From NCBI RefSeq assembly GCF_000400365.1, contig NZ_BAOG01000068.1, forward strand, positions 56,788 through 120,787: 64,000 nt of DNA. Reading direction: 5' to 3'. Below are positions 1 to 8,961 of the stretch, piece by piece. This DNA comes from Vibrio jasicida CAIM 1864 = LMG 25398 (lineage in GTDB: Bacteria; Pseudomonadota; Gammaproteobacteria; Enterobacterales; Vibrionaceae). The translations under genes and the position numbers were made by a program. How positions within the stretch are numbered: the first letter of the stretch is position 1; each line of letters opens with the position of its first letter. Below the pieces are notes generated by a model that was not told the origin of the DNA, made no database searches, and saw only the letters and a program-made list of their open reading frames with translations.

Positions 1-2
1 CT

Positions 3-1046
3 CAATTTGATATTAAGATCCCACCTCAATCCAACTCAGGTACCGCGTTAATGGTACCTTCTGTCGGAATGCCGGAAGAGTTTAAATCCAAAGAAAAGCT
101 GCAAGAACTGTATTGGTACACTGAGGGGATGAGTCGCCCCGTCTATCTGCTCGTCCACCAAAGTGAGCTGAACTTATATCAAGAACAAATGGGGACACTA
201 CTTCAAGCCGCTGGCGTAGGTTTGGTTGGGTGGTCATTCGAGTCCGGTACCGTTGGTTTCGGTGCAACAAGAAAAGCTGTCGTGGATTTTTGCAAACTCA
301 ACCACCTTAAAAAAATCACCATGATGGACTGCAACGTACTCATGTCTGAAATGGATCTTATCTCAGCCGCAGAAGAGGCGACATCAGAAGTCAAAGATGA
401 TACCACGCTGTATATTGCACTTGGCGTCACAAGTGGTGACACCTACGAGAAAGGCGCAAAAGCACCAAACAGCTTGCTCAATGAAGGGGCAGTAAAAGGC
501 CGACCAATCGAACAGTTCACTATGCTCAACCGCAATGTGTTGTTTGACCCTGCATTTATCTCTTCTTCAGAAGATATTGATGTCTCCAACGAAATGAAGT
601 TCTTCAACAGCATTGATCAGCAAAAATCCATTGCGTTAAAAGATCTGAAGCTGCACCAAAAGCTCGATGACGAACTCGAAAGTCAGTATCCAAGAATCAA
701 CAAGCTGCGATTAAAGGCAACATCCAACGTTTACAATGACAAGTTTAAAGCGCATCTGACTCAAATATCTGAGAACGAAAAAAACCTCGTCATTCAAGTG
801 AAAACTGGTACAAAACCAAACGTACAAAAGCATAACGTGACGGTTCAGGCGTTCAGTGAATACATCGCCTCAACGTTAGGAAAGGATTCTCTGCGTATTC
901 AGTCTCTCGTTATTGAAAAGATGTTGGTGAAGTACAAAGACATGAGCATGGGGTCTGGCTATCAGTTTGAGCCGGAAGGATTGGATGAGACGAATGCCGC
1001 ACTCTATCCATATGAAGAGTCGAGTCATACACATGACGAAGCGTAA
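3..1046 (+). CDS. Unknown large protein, C-terminal part (5' truncated by window edge)
   Basis: The reading frame is open to the left edge, so the first in-window ATG (51) is probably internal and the gene starts outside the window. About 347 residues are visible. I do not recognise the family with confidence. The first ~110 residues have the cadence of a GT-A nucleotide-sugar transferase of the TET-associated type: a strand ending VPSVG, then VYLLVHQSEL, then GFGATRKAVVDFC followed by KITMMDCNVL where such enzymes have their acidic DxD-like metal motif. Here the site reads DCN, so activity is doubtful. The remaining residues are polar and lysine-rich, ending in an acidic, histidine-containing tail. 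There is no signal peptide in the visible part. The fold assignment is inference. Confidence 0.55.
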   Translation, partial: QFDIKIPPQSNSGTALMVPSVGMPEEFKSKEKLQELYWYTEGMSRPVYLLVHQSELNLYQEQMGTLLQAAGVGLVGWSFESGTVGFGATRKAVVDFCKLNHLKKITMMDCNVLMSEMDLISAAEEATSEVKDDTTLYIALGVTSGDTYEKGAKAPNSLLNEGAVKGRPIEQFTMLNRNVLFDPAFISSSEDIDVSNEMKFFNSIDQQKSIALKDLKLHQKLDDELESQYPRINKLRLKATSNVYNDKFKAHLTQISENEKNLVIQVKTGTKPNVQKHNVTVQAFSEYIASTLGKDSLRIQSLVIEKMLVKYKDMSMGSGYQFEPEGLDETNAALYPYEESSHTHDEA

Positions 1047-1174
1047 GCCATAATAAGACGTGTTTCCCTTGGCAGGCCGATAGCGCCAGGGGAGATGGAT
1101 ACAAACTCATACTGCTCGCGTTGTAGTGTTTGTTTCTTCCTGAATTTGTCGATAGTAAGGGGGTTATATTCGTG

Positions 1175-1666
1175 CTAAAAACGCTTTTCCATGAATAACA
1201 AATCCCAGATCTCGCCATCAAAAGAACGCTCTCCTGATTCACGCGACGTCACTTCAAACCCAAGAGATTCATAACAATTCTTCGCGACAGTATTACGCTC
1301 AAAGACCGCCAACGACAAGACTTGAGCATGATACTGAGTTTGAGACAGTTCGATGAGTTGCGTGAGCATGACTTTCGAAAGACCTTTCCCTCGAAAATCA
1401 TTGGAAACAAAAACACGACAAATTCGAAATTGGGATTGAGACTCTTTAAACAGCTCAACATAACCAGCCTGCTTCCCGTCACAAACGAGCATAAACGGCA
1501 AGACTTCAGGTTTCGCGCAATGGAGGCTAATCTGTTGGTGATCTAGAGGGAAATTGAAATTTGGCCCACCCCATTGATAGTTCAGTTGCTCTGAATCAAT
1601 CCAACGGATGAGTGCCTCGTAATCTTCCTTTTCAAATGCTCTCAGTTCCATCTTCGTCTCTGCCAT
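1175..1666 (-). CDS. GNAT-family N-acetyltransferase
   Basis: A 163-residue single-domain Gcn5-related acetyltransferase that would transfer acetyl from acetyl-CoA to an amine; the substrate cannot be deduced. The acetyl-CoA pyrophosphate loop is visible as RVFVSNDFRGKGLSKVML (about residues 83-100), and the C-terminal N-x-x-A-x-x-C-Y-x-x-L-G-F motif (about 125-137) is typical of RimI-like members. Its ATG lies only 6 bases beyond the stop of the isochorismatase-like gene on the same strand, so the two are probably co-transcribed with this gene second. Confidence 0.85.
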   Translation of the reverse strand: MAETKMELRAFEKEDYEALIRWIDSEQLNYQWGGPNFNFPLDHQQISLHCAKPEVLPFMLVCDGKQAGYVELFKESQSQFRICRVFVSNDFRGKGLSKVMLTQLIELSQTQYHAQVLSLAVFERNTVAKNCYESLGFEVTSRESGERSFDGEIWDLLFMEKRF

Positions 1667-1672
1667 TGTTTA

Positions 1673-2221
1673 TTATTTGATGAGCCCTAAGATCTCTTTA
1701 AACTCTGGTGCTCGGCAATCTTCTACCATTTCATACAAACACATTTCTACGCCTGTTAGGCCAACGCCATTCGCAGTCAGTTTTGCGAGCGCGAGCGCTT
1801 TGTTGGCTGGCGTTCGAGAAGAAACGCAATCCGTCACCAGTTCCACTTTGTAACCCATTTGACGCAGCGACACCGCGGTTTGATACACACAAATGTGCGC
1901 TTCGATACCACAAACCAACCAAGTATCGACTTTGGCGTTTTCTACCGCGAGTTTGAATGTCGGTTCTTTGCAACCATCAAAGGTATGCTTTGCAATCGCC
2001 AAGTGCTCTTTCGCTAACACTTCACGAATCGGTTCTACCGTCGGGCCTAATCGGTCTGGGTTTTGCTCAAGCCAAACAATAGGAAGCTTGAGAGCCTTTG
2101 CGCCCTTGACTAACTTAGTCGTACTTTCAATCAGCGCTTCGCTTTCGTGCATTAGCGTTGCCAGTTTACCCTGCACGTCGACAACAATTAGACCCGTGGT
2201 ATTCTTCGATAACATTCTCAT
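1673..2221 (-). CDS. Isochorismatase-family cysteine hydrolase (YcaC-like)
   Basis: A 182-residue alpha/beta hydrolase of the isochorismatase superfamily. The catalytic triad is visible: Asp15 in LIVVDVQ, Lys78 in AIAKHTFDG and Cys111 in GIEAHICVYQTA. The short length, the early VVDVQ motif and the absence of an aryl carrier domain resemble YcaC-type hydrolases of unknown substrate rather than EntB or nicotinamidase. It is the first gene of a two-gene leftward unit with the GNAT gene. A LysR gene reading the same way ends 111 bases upstream. Confidence 0.85.
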   Translation of the reverse strand: MRMLSKNTTGLIVVDVQGKLATLMHESEALIESTTKLVKGAKALKLPIVWLEQNPDRLGPTVEPIREVLAKEHLAIAKHTFDGCKEPTFKLAVENAKVDTWLVCGIEAHICVYQTAVSLRQMGYKVELVTDCVSSRTPANKALALAKLTANGVGLTGVEMCLYEMVEDCRAPEFKEILGLIK

Positions 2222-2332
2222 CTCCTATGAGCGACAAGAGCATCACTCTGCTCAAGCATTTGAATATAAAGAATGTACCAGAAGCCCAGCATAATCAGAT
2301 GAGCAAATTCGCAAAATTATTGTCCGCTCACG

Positions 2333-3193
2333 CTATTTGAATCGTTCCCGAAACAGTTCGATTAACACTTTGACCTTGTTGGGTAAAAACAAATTAGATG
2401 GGTAAATCAACGTCAGATGTTGTTTAGGGTGCGTGAACTCTGGCAATACTTCGACTAACTGGCCGTCTTCTAAAGCTGGCTTAGAGTGCACTTGCGGGAT
2501 AAAGGCGATGCCATTACCTGTAATCGCCATTAACCGCAGCAAGTTCAAATCGTCCGACCTAACCGCCACATGCAATTCTGGATCTAACAATCCGGCATTG
2601 TATCGGTTAGTCAGCAAACGATGATGCTTTAAATCGTCCATGCTTTTTAGAGGAGGATGGGCATCTAAATAAGCTTGGGAAGCGACAAAGTGACTGCGGT
2701 AAGGCAATAAGCTGAACTGAACATAGCTGTCGTCCGAGACTTTCGCTACGCTCGGTAAAAGCTGAAGATCAAACGCTTGTCGCTTAAGATCGACACTCTC
2801 TTGGTGGTTCTCAATCTCTACCGACATCTCAGGGTAACGGGTCGTATATTCGTTAATGATCGAATTAAACGCCGCCGAGCTCATCAATGCAGAAGGAATC
2901 GCAACACGCACTTTACCCGTCAACTCTTGTTGGTATTCATGCATCACATTCAAACCTTGTTGAATATGCTCTATGGGTTGCCCCACCAGCTCAAACAGAC
3001 GCTTGCCGTGCTCGGTCAACTCAATGGTTCGCGTGGTTCGAATCAGCAATTGGCAGCCCAACGCTTTCTCTAATTCTTGCAAACGTCGGCTCACTTTAGA
3101 GCGTTGTAACTGGTTCGCCTCTGCCGCCGCACTGATACCACCGTGCACGACGGTTTGGCTAAACAGGTGAAGATCATCAAAACTAACGTTCAT
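2333..3193 (-). CDS. LysR-family transcriptional regulator, divergent from efflux pair
   Basis: A 286-residue LysR-type regulator: N-terminal winged helix-turn-helix (SFDDLHLFSQTVVHGGISAA through LQELEKALGCQLLIRTTR, about residues 4-60) followed by a periplasmic-binding-like effector domain. It is transcribed divergently from the HlyD/DUF2955 genes with 114 bases between the starts, the usual arrangement for a LysR protein that activates its neighbour. By context it is likely to be the regulator of that export pair, as AaeR is for AaeAB in E. coli. The ligand cannot be inferred. Confidence 0.85.
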   Translation of the reverse strand: MNVSFDDLHLFSQTVVHGGISAAAEANQLQRSKVSRRLQELEKALGCQLLIRTTRTIELTEHGKRLFELVGQPIEHIQQGLNVMHEYQQELTGKVRVAIPSALMSSAAFNSIINEYTTRYPEMSVEIENHQESVDLKRQAFDLQLLPSVAKVSDDSYVQFSLLPYRSHFVASQAYLDAHPPLKSMDDLKHHRLLTNRYNAGLLDPELHVAVRSDDLNLLRLMAITGNGIAFIPQVHSKPALEDGQLVEVLPEFTHPKQHLTLIYPSNLFLPNKVKVLIELFRERFK

Positions 3194-3307
3194 TGTCCTA
3201 CTTTTAGGTCATTCATGCGCTTATTGTCATTCTACTGAATTGTGACCAAGTTCTCTATAATCGCCTGTCTAATTTGCTTGCGAGCACCATAAATTCAGGT
3301 ATCTATT
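3194..3307. promoter_or_regulatory. Divergent lysR / efflux control region
   Basis: A short intergenic region shared by two divergent genes. A perfect TATAAT -10 hexamer is at 3256-3261 in the rightward direction, 47 bases before the HlyD start, without a convincing -35 hexamer at 16-18 bases. A weak -35 fits an activator-dependent LysR-controlled promoter. No clear T-N11-A dyad was identified. Confidence 0.4.
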
Positions 3308-4372
3308 ATGACGGCAGATCATAAATTCAAACACTGGATGCGAACACTTATTGTCCTGTTCATTGTACTATTTTTCTACATCATCATTGCGGATCGACAC
3401 GCGCCAATTACGACCGAAGGGCGAGTCCAAGGTTACGTGGTGCAAGTTGCACCAGAAGTTTCAGGTAAAGTGACCGATGTGCTGATTGCCAACAACCAGT
3501 CTGTACACAAAGGCGATGTGCTGTTCACTATTGATGCTCGTAAATACAAAATCGCTTTAGAACAAGCGCAGCTTTCACTGCAATCCGCTTACGAAAAAGA
3601 AGCAACACTGTATTCGCAGCGGGAAGCTGCACTGGCAAACATTGCTCGTGCTCAAGCGACTTACAACAACGCGCACAGTGAGTATTCACGTTTACAAAAG
3701 TTGTCGAAGCAAAAAGTCATTTCTCAATCCAACTTAGACAGTGCCTACGCACAAAACCAAGTGTCACGAGCTGCGCTCAAAGCCGAGCAACAAAACTTGA
3801 AAGTGATTGAAGCACAACTTGGGGACAAAAAAGGCCAAAGCACCGCAGTACGCATTGCTCAAAATGGCATTGAGAAAGCTCAACTCGATCTAACTAATAC
3901 CGCAGTCCTTGCTCCGAGTGACGGCGTAGTAACTAACCTGCAATTGGAAGTCGGCACCATGGCAAACACCAACATGCCATTGCTTACCTTTGTACCAACC
4001 GGATCAATGTGGGTTGCTGCTGATTTTCGTGAGAAATCGGTAGCGGGCGTCGACAACAGTTACCACGCCATGGTTGCGTTTGATGCTAACCCAGGTTCGG
4101 TTTATGACTTCGACCTATCTAGCCGAGATTACGGCGTTGCCGCTGCACAGCAAACCCCAAATGGCGCACTGACCAAAGTCGAAGTGAACAACCGTTGGGT
4201 ACGTGATGCACAGCGCACTCGCGTGAACCTGACCAGCGAAGAAGCACTGCCTTCCTCTCTGTTCGTTGGTTCTCGTGCCACCATCGTGCTTTACCCAGAC
4301 AACAGTCCGTTTTGGGCGTTGATGGCACAAGTTCAAATCTACCTTGCTAGCTGGTTCCACTTTATCTACTAG
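3308..4372 (+). CDS. HlyD/EmrA-type membrane-fusion protein
   Basis: A 354-residue periplasmic adaptor anchored by one N-terminal membrane segment (about residues 12-28, IVLFIVLFFYIIIA). A biotinyl-lipoyl half-motif follows (GRVQGYVVQVAPEVSGKV, about 39-56), then a long alpha-helical hairpin rich in Gln/Ala/Lys (about 80-180) and the second lipoyl half (APSDGVVTNLQLEVG, about 203-217). This is the architecture of adaptors that link an inner-membrane exporter to a TolC-like channel. It is followed after 9 bases by a DUF2955 membrane protein, matching AaeA/AaeB-like aromatic-acid efflux modules. The substrate is unknown. Confidence 0.88.
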   Translation: MTADHKFKHWMRTLIVLFIVLFFYIIIADRHAPITTEGRVQGYVVQVAPEVSGKVTDVLIANNQSVHKGDVLFTIDARKYKIALEQAQLSLQSAYEKEATLYSQREAALANIARAQATYNNAHSEYSRLQKLSKQKVISQSNLDSAYAQNQVSRAALKAEQQNLKVIEAQLGDKKGQSTAVRIAQNGIEKAQLDLTNTAVLAPSDGVVTNLQLEVGTMANTNMPLLTFVPTGSMWVAADFREKSVAGVDNSYHAMVAFDANPGSVYDFDLSSRDYGVAAAQQTPNGALTKVEVNNRWVRDAQRTRVNLTSEEALPSSLFVGSRATIVLYPDNSPFWALMAQVQIYLASWFHFIY

Positions 4373-4381
4373 GCGGCTGCG

Positions 4382-5401
4382 ATGAAAACCTTACGCATTT
4401 GGTTCGGCTGCTCAATGGGTTTGGCGTTGAGCATGGTCTTTGGTTGGTCTTACGGCTTCTTTGCCGTGATGCTGCCACTGTTTGTGCTCGGCCGTATGGA
4501 CCACTTCAGTCTGCCATTGGTATTGATGGTACTGTTCTCGGCGGTTTGGACCACGGTTCAAGCCACCTTTATTCTCGAATACTTACAGTTCCATCCCACT
4601 CTGATGTTCGCGGCGGTGGGCATTATGATGCTGTTTAAATGCATCGCAATGATGAACCCAAAAACCTATCTGTTTGGCTACATGGGGTTATTGGTTGGCT
4701 CGATCGTGCTGAACTTCGCGAGTTACGATTTCATGGATATCGAGGAGTTCAACGTCAACCTTTGGGTGATTTCGTTCAGCAATATCTTTGTCTGTGCCCT
4801 CGCCTATTGGCTATTCCCAGAGCCAGAATCGAAGATCTTACAAACAGAAATGACTACGCCAGTAAAAAGCGACATAGACTACATCAGCCAAGTAGCAATG
4901 GGCTGGGTGGTAGCAATGGCGGCGTTTTTGGTGTTCCAAATAGGTGATTTGTACGACTCACTTTCGGCGCAGGCGTCGATCCTCATCATCCTAACGCCAA
5001 TGACATTGGCAGGCTCAATGGCCATGGCGAAAATCCGCATCATCGGTACAGCGCTGGGTTGTATCGCGGGTATGGCGGTGCAGTTAATCTTGGGCAGTTG
5101 GTTTGGTCATGGACTGCTGTTCTGGCTGGCGTTTACCATCGCTATGGGGCCATTCTGTTTGTGGTTAACGAAAGGACAAGTCAAAGCCGCCATTGCATTC
5201 TCGGCGATGTCTGCCCTCTCCGTTCCACTGACCACGTCATTGGTGCCTGAGCAGAAAGACGCGTTCTTCTCTATCTTGTACCGATTCAGTTCGATATTCG
5301 TAGCGGTAATGCTGACCGCAATGGTGATGTGGGTGGTACACCACTGGATTCGCGTGATGTTGTTGAAGCATCCAGAGATGAAGAATGTGGAATTGAATTG
5401 A
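4382..5401 (+). CDS. DUF2955 / FUSC-like inner-membrane efflux protein
   Basis: A 339-residue integral membrane protein with two blocks of hydrophobic helices (about residues 5-150 and 170-325) separated by a polar linker at PEPESKILQTEMTTPVKS. The sequence and the HlyD neighbour match the DUF2955 family, related to the fusaric-acid-resistance/AaeB exporters but shorter than AaeB (about 650 residues) because the large cytoplasmic domain is missing. It is second in the two-gene efflux unit and is followed by a strong hairpin terminator. Confidence 0.82.
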   Translation: MKTLRIWFGCSMGLALSMVFGWSYGFFAVMLPLFVLGRMDHFSLPLVLMVLFSAVWTTVQATFILEYLQFHPTLMFAAVGIMMLFKCIAMMNPKTYLFGYMGLLVGSIVLNFASYDFMDIEEFNVNLWVISFSNIFVCALAYWLFPEPESKILQTEMTTPVKSDIDYISQVAMGWVVAMAAFLVFQIGDLYDSLSAQASILIILTPMTLAGSMAMAKIRIIGTALGCIAGMAVQLILGSWFGHGLLFWLAFTIAMGPFCLWLTKGQVKAAIAFSAMSALSVPLTTSLVPEQKDAFFSILYRFSSIFVAVMLTAMVMWVVHHWIRVMLLKHPEMKNVELN

Positions 5402-5416
5402 CGGGAAACGAAGTAT

Positions 5417-5446
5417 GCCGCTCACTTTACTGGGAGCGGCATTTTT
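5417..5446 (+). terminator. Rho-independent terminator of the efflux operon
   Basis: A 7-bp GC-rich stem GCCGCTC / GAGCGGC with an internal loop region, followed by ATTTTTATTT, begins 15 bases after the DUF2955 stop codon. Confidence 0.8.
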
Positions 5447-5457
5447 ATTTAGAACCG

Positions 5458-5890
5458 GTCACCCTGAACGACGAGTAACGAAGTGATTTAGGATCTACCC
5501 AAAGAGTGCTATTAAGTCCTGAGGTTATCGCCATTTTCCAAGCGAGTTGTTGGCAGATTCCTAGTCTCGTCTAGACTCGCTGGAATGACCCAACTTTGGA
5601 TACAGACCAAATATAAAAATATCGCGAGCAACGTATCTACCAACGTCCGTCACCCTGAACGACGAGGAACGAGTGATTTAGGATCTACCCAAAGAGTGCT
5701 ATTAAGTCCTGAGGTTATCGCCATTTCCCAGCGAGTTGTGAGCAGATTCCTAGTCTCGTCTAGACTCGCTGGAATGACCCAACTTTGGATACAGACCAAT
5801 ATAAGAACATCGCAAGCAACGTATCTCCCAACGTCTGTCATCCTGAACAACGAGGGACGAGGTGATTCAGGATCTACCCGCAAAGTGCTG
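5458..5890. repeat. Tandem ~190-bp intergenic repeats (two full copies, one partial)
   Basis: Copy A (5458-5648) and copy B (5649-5836) are nearly identical along their length. A third copy starts at 5837 and decays after about 50 bases. Each unit opens with GTCACCCTGAACGACGAG (GTCATCCTGAACAACGAG in the third) and near its middle carries GATTCCTAGTCTCGTC followed by TAGACTCGCTGGAATGAC. GTCAYYC-type ends therefore face each other, as in REP/BIME or MITE-like elements. The units differ by small indels (191 and 188 bases), and ORFs across them are frame-disrupted. I see no gene in 5447-6109. Confidence 0.85.
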
Positions 5891-6109
5891 TGAAGGTCTG
5901 CAAACTACTGTACTTTTCAATGCGTGCTTTTGCGCCTTACGATGTGTGATGAGATTACAACCCCTGTGAAACGATAACTCTATTAATTTCAACATTTTTA
6001 CAAGCTCTTCGCATGATGACAGAAGCGTCCTTCTCCCTTATTTACTTGTCGCCTCAATCCGACTAAAAATCCATCCATTCACCACAAAACTCAAACTCTG
6101 GGCGTAACT

Positions 6110-6613
6110 ATGCTAAAAAAGTTAACTGCAATTTTGGTTGTCGTCGCTGCCACGATTACTCTCTTCGCGAGCTCAGTTGATGATGAAAGACTTGTGCTCT
6201 GTGCTTTAGGTAGCAATATTGTCCTCTTCAATGACAGCGCCTGCTTAACCTATATCGAGACCTTCAACCTGAGTGAAAGCTATATTGATTCAATCAACTC
6301 TGAGCTTGGCATTATGACGATATTGAACTCAGATCATGAGAATAATTTCAAAGTCGCCAATGTGCTGTTACAACAAGGGGCAGATATCAACAGCATCAAC
6401 ACCCTAGACGGACTTTCTCTTCCACCTTTACACAGTGCCGTTTTATCTGACGATTATGAGTCGTTTCTATACCTCATTGATCATGGAGCAAGCGTTGAAA
6501 CTCTGAGCTCGCAAACTAGCGAAAGCTTGTATGACTTCACGGACAGGCTGATTAAGCAAAATCCGACACCAGCGAGAGCCAACATGTTGGAATTTCTTAA
6601 AAGAATGATTTAG
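6110..6613 (+). CDS. Exported ankyrin-repeat-like protein
   Basis: A 167-residue protein with an N-terminal signal peptide or membrane anchor (KKLTAILVVVAATITLFASS, about residues 3-22). It then has one or two ankyrin-like repeats: VANVLLQQGADINSINTLDG with PPLHSAVLSDDYESFLYLI and DHGASVETL (about 83-135). Two cysteines early in the mature region could form a disulfide. Ankyrin proteins with signal sequences are often periplasmic partners or inhibitors of enzymes, but no specific role can be assigned. It stands alone between the repeat array and the mesD terminator. Confidence 0.7.
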   Translation: MLKKLTAILVVVAATITLFASSVDDERLVLCALGSNIVLFNDSACLTYIETFNLSESYIDSINSELGIMTILNSDHENNFKVANVLLQQGADINSINTLDGLSLPPLHSAVLSDDYESFLYLIDHGASVETLSSQTSESLYDFTDRLIKQNPTPARANMLEFLKRMI

Positions 6614-6635
6614 AAAAGCTTGTCATTAATACAGA

Positions 6636-6662
6636 AAAACCAAGAGCCGAGCTCTTGGTTTT
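6636..6662. terminator. Bidirectional hairpin terminator between ankyrin gene and mesD
   Basis: A perfect 12-bp stem AAAACCAAGAGC / GCTCTTGGTTTT with a CGA loop lies between two convergent genes. A/T tracts on both sides allow it to work in either direction. Confidence 0.8.
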
Positions 6663-6707
6663 GTTTATCTAGGGGTTGATAACTGAGTATCGAGTATTGC
6701 CAAAGAC

Positions 6708-7736
6708 TCAACCCGCCAACTCTTTACGAATGATCTCTGCGCCTGCGCTGAGTGCATTGAGCTTCGCAGTTGAAACTTCACGAGAGAGAGGCGCCATGCC
6801 GCAGTTAGTGCATGGGTAAAGTTTGTCGGCATCGACGTATTTCAGCGCTTCGCGAAGAGTTTCTGCGACTTCTTCTGGTGTTTCAATCTCGTTGGTTGCC
6901 ACATCAATTGCGCCAACCATCACCTTCTTGCCTCGGATAAGTTCTAATAGTTCGATAGGTACGCGTGAGTTATGGCACTCAAGCGAGATAATATCGATAT
7001 TGGATTTTTGTAACTTCGGGAATACCTCTTCGTATTGTCGCCACTCAGTGCCCAGCGTCTTCTTCCAATCCGTATTGGCTTTAATACCGTAGCCATAGCA
7101 GATATGCACTGCGGTTTCGCATTTTAGCCCTTCAATGGCGCGCTCTAAACAAGCAATGCCCCACTCGTTCACATCATCAAAGAACACGTTAAATGCGGGC
7201 TCATCAAATTGGATAATGTCGACGCCTGCCGCTTCAAGCTCTTTGGCTTCTTGGTTAAGGATCTTTGCGAATTCCCAAGCCAGTTTTTCACGGCTACCGT
7301 AGTGATCATCATACAATGTGTCGATCATCGTCATTGGCCCCGGTAGCGCCCATTTTATCGGTTGTTTGGTTTGCTGACGCAAGAACTTCGCATCTTCGAC
7401 AAACACAGGTTTGGTTCGGCTAACTGGGCCCACTACCGTCGGTACACTCGCGTCATAGCGATTACGAATGGTCACGGTTTTGCGGTTCTCAAAGTCCACG
7501 CCACTGAGGTGTTCGATAAACGTAGTCACAAAGTGTTGGCGTGTTTGTTCACCGTCACTGACAATATCGACCCCTGCCAGTTCTTGCTCTTGTAAAGAGA
7601 CTCGCAGCGCATCGCGTTTACCATCAATTAGCTCGTCGCCTTGCAGTTTCCAAGGTGACCAAAGCGTCTCTGGTTGAGCCAGCCAAGAAGGCTTAGGTAA
7701 GCTGCCCGCCGTTGAAGTCGGTAATAGTGTTTTCAT
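6708..7736 (-). CDS. mesD: Folate-independent methionine synthase, MesD family (core MetE)
   Basis: A 342-residue protein equivalent to the C-terminal catalytic half of cobalamin-independent methionine synthase, without the N-terminal MetE domain. Zinc/homocysteine-site residues are visible: HICYGYG, ISLECHNSRVP and LYPCTNCGMAPLSREV. The gene directly upstream (30 bases) encodes a DUF1852 protein. Core-MetE proteins paired with DUF1852 are the MesD/MesX folate-independent methionine synthases, which methylate homocysteine without methyl-tetrahydrofolate and, in studied cases, need oxygen. The start at 7736 is chosen because AGGGA lies 6 bases before that ATG, whereas an ATG at 7742 abuts it. 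Confidence 0.85.
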   Translation of the reverse strand: MKTLLPTSTAGSLPKPSWLAQPETLWSPWKLQGDELIDGKRDALRVSLQEQELAGVDIVSDGEQTRQHFVTTFIEHLSGVDFENRKTVTIRNRYDASVPTVVGPVSRTKPVFVEDAKFLRQQTKQPIKWALPGPMTMIDTLYDDHYGSREKLAWEFAKILNQEAKELEAAGVDIIQFDEPAFNVFFDDVNEWGIACLERAIEGLKCETAVHICYGYGIKANTDWKKTLGTEWRQYEEVFPKLQKSNIDIISLECHNSRVPIELLELIRGKKVMVGAIDVATNEIETPEEVAETLREALKYVDADKLYPCTNCGMAPLSREVSTAKLNALSAGAEIIRKELAG

Positions 7737-7766
7737 CGTCATTCCCTTCTAGATTCTCGTTTTCGA

Positions 7767-8741
7767 TTACGCGTAATTTGCAGACCATTGCTCAAGGATG
7801 GCTTGATAAGGTTTGATGAAGTGCTCCTCAGCAAACTTCCCTTGCTCTTTTGCAAGCTGGCTGCGCTCTTCGCGGTCATAAACGATTTGGGTTAACGAGT
7901 GATCGAGATTCTTCAAGTTCGGTTGGTAACATTGACCTGCTACCGCGTTCGCGTTGTAAATCTCCGGGCGATAAATCTTTTGGAACGTCTCCATAGTACT
8001 GATGGTGCTGATCAACTCTAGATTCGAGTAGTCATTCAACAAGTCACCGAAGAAGTAAAACGCTAACGGAGCGACACTGTTTGGCGGCATAAAGTAGCGC
8101 ACCTGTAAGCCCATCTTTTTGAAGTACTGCTCGGTCAATGACGATTCGTTTGGCTGGTATTCAAAACCCAACACCGGATGCTGGTTGTCAGTACGGCGGT
8201 AAACCTTGTTGTCCGACACACTCAAACAGATCACTGGCGGCTTTTGGAAATGTTGTTGGTACGATTCCGACTTCACGAACGCTTTAAACAGCTTGCCGTG
8301 CAACTCACCAAAATCAGCAGGGATGCTAAATTGAGGCTGGTCTTTGTTGTGGTCTAATAGCAGAACGCTAAAGTCGTAATCGCGCACATAAGAAGAGAAG
8401 TTGTTACCGACAATGCCTTCGATACGTTCGTTGGTTTTGCGGTCAACAATGTTGGTTTTAAGCACTTCGATAGAAGGGAACACTTCACCACTGCCTTGAA
8501 TATCCATATCCACAGAGATGATTTCCAACTCGACACTGTAACGATCGCCATTTGGGTTATCCCAATGTGCCAAAGCATTAAAACGATTGTCGATCATGCG
8601 CAGTGCATTGCGAAGGTTATTTTGGCGACTATCACCACGAGCTAGGTTGGCAAAGTTGGTCGTGATGCGCGTGCTGTCTGATGGTTGGTAGTTCTCATCA
8701 AAACGGATGCTCTTAATAGCAAAGTTGAAATCGTTATTCAT
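7767..8741 (-). CDS. mesX: DUF1852 protein, MesX partner of MesD
   Basis: A 324-residue soluble protein (ANFARGDSRQNNLRNALRMIDNRFN near the N-terminus) that I recognise as DUF1852. Family knowledge: DUF1852 (MesX) is required with MesD for folate-independent methionine synthesis and is thought to help supply the methyl group oxidatively. It is the first gene of a two-gene leftward operon with mesD and has no signal peptide. No clear MetJ box or strong Shine-Dalgarno was found upstream, so its regulation is open. Confidence 0.82.
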   Translation of the reverse strand: MNNDFNFAIKSIRFDENYQPSDSTRITTNFANLARGDSRQNNLRNALRMIDNRFNALAHWDNPNGDRYSVELEIISVDMDIQGSGEVFPSIEVLKTNIVDRKTNERIEGIVGNNFSSYVRDYDFSVLLLDHNKDQPQFSIPADFGELHGKLFKAFVKSESYQQHFQKPPVICLSVSDNKVYRRTDNQHPVLGFEYQPNESSLTEQYFKKMGLQVRYFMPPNSVAPLAFYFFGDLLNDYSNLELISTISTMETFQKIYRPEIYNANAVAGQCYQPNLKNLDHSLTQIVYDREERSQLAKEQGKFAEEHFIKPYQAILEQWSANYA

Positions 8742-8961
8742 GGTGAGTTGGTATCCTATTTCCTTAGATAAACGCTGACTGATTCCTAACTCTGTTCTTG
8801 GGGATAGTTGTGTTTTTTGATTTTCCCAATCGTCAGTGTGTACAGCGTTTACTTCGAAAATTCAGTTCAAAAACAGCTGTCACAGTGCCTAACACCAGAG
8901 CAGTCTGTTTTTTATACTTGCTTCGTTACTTGAATAACATTGGTAATACTTCACGTTGAAC

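Noticed and set aside
5458..5890. Possible CRISPR array
   Set aside because: The period is about 190 bases, the copies are alike along their entire length and there are no unique spacers.
5585..5893. 102-codon ORF across the tandem repeats
   Set aside because: It is a translation of the repeated intergenic element; the copies differ by indels that shift frame, and there is no ribosome-binding site.
8742..8960. MetJ box or S-box riboswitch upstream of mesX
   Set aside because: No repeated AGACGTCT-like 8-mers and no riboswitch helices were seen.
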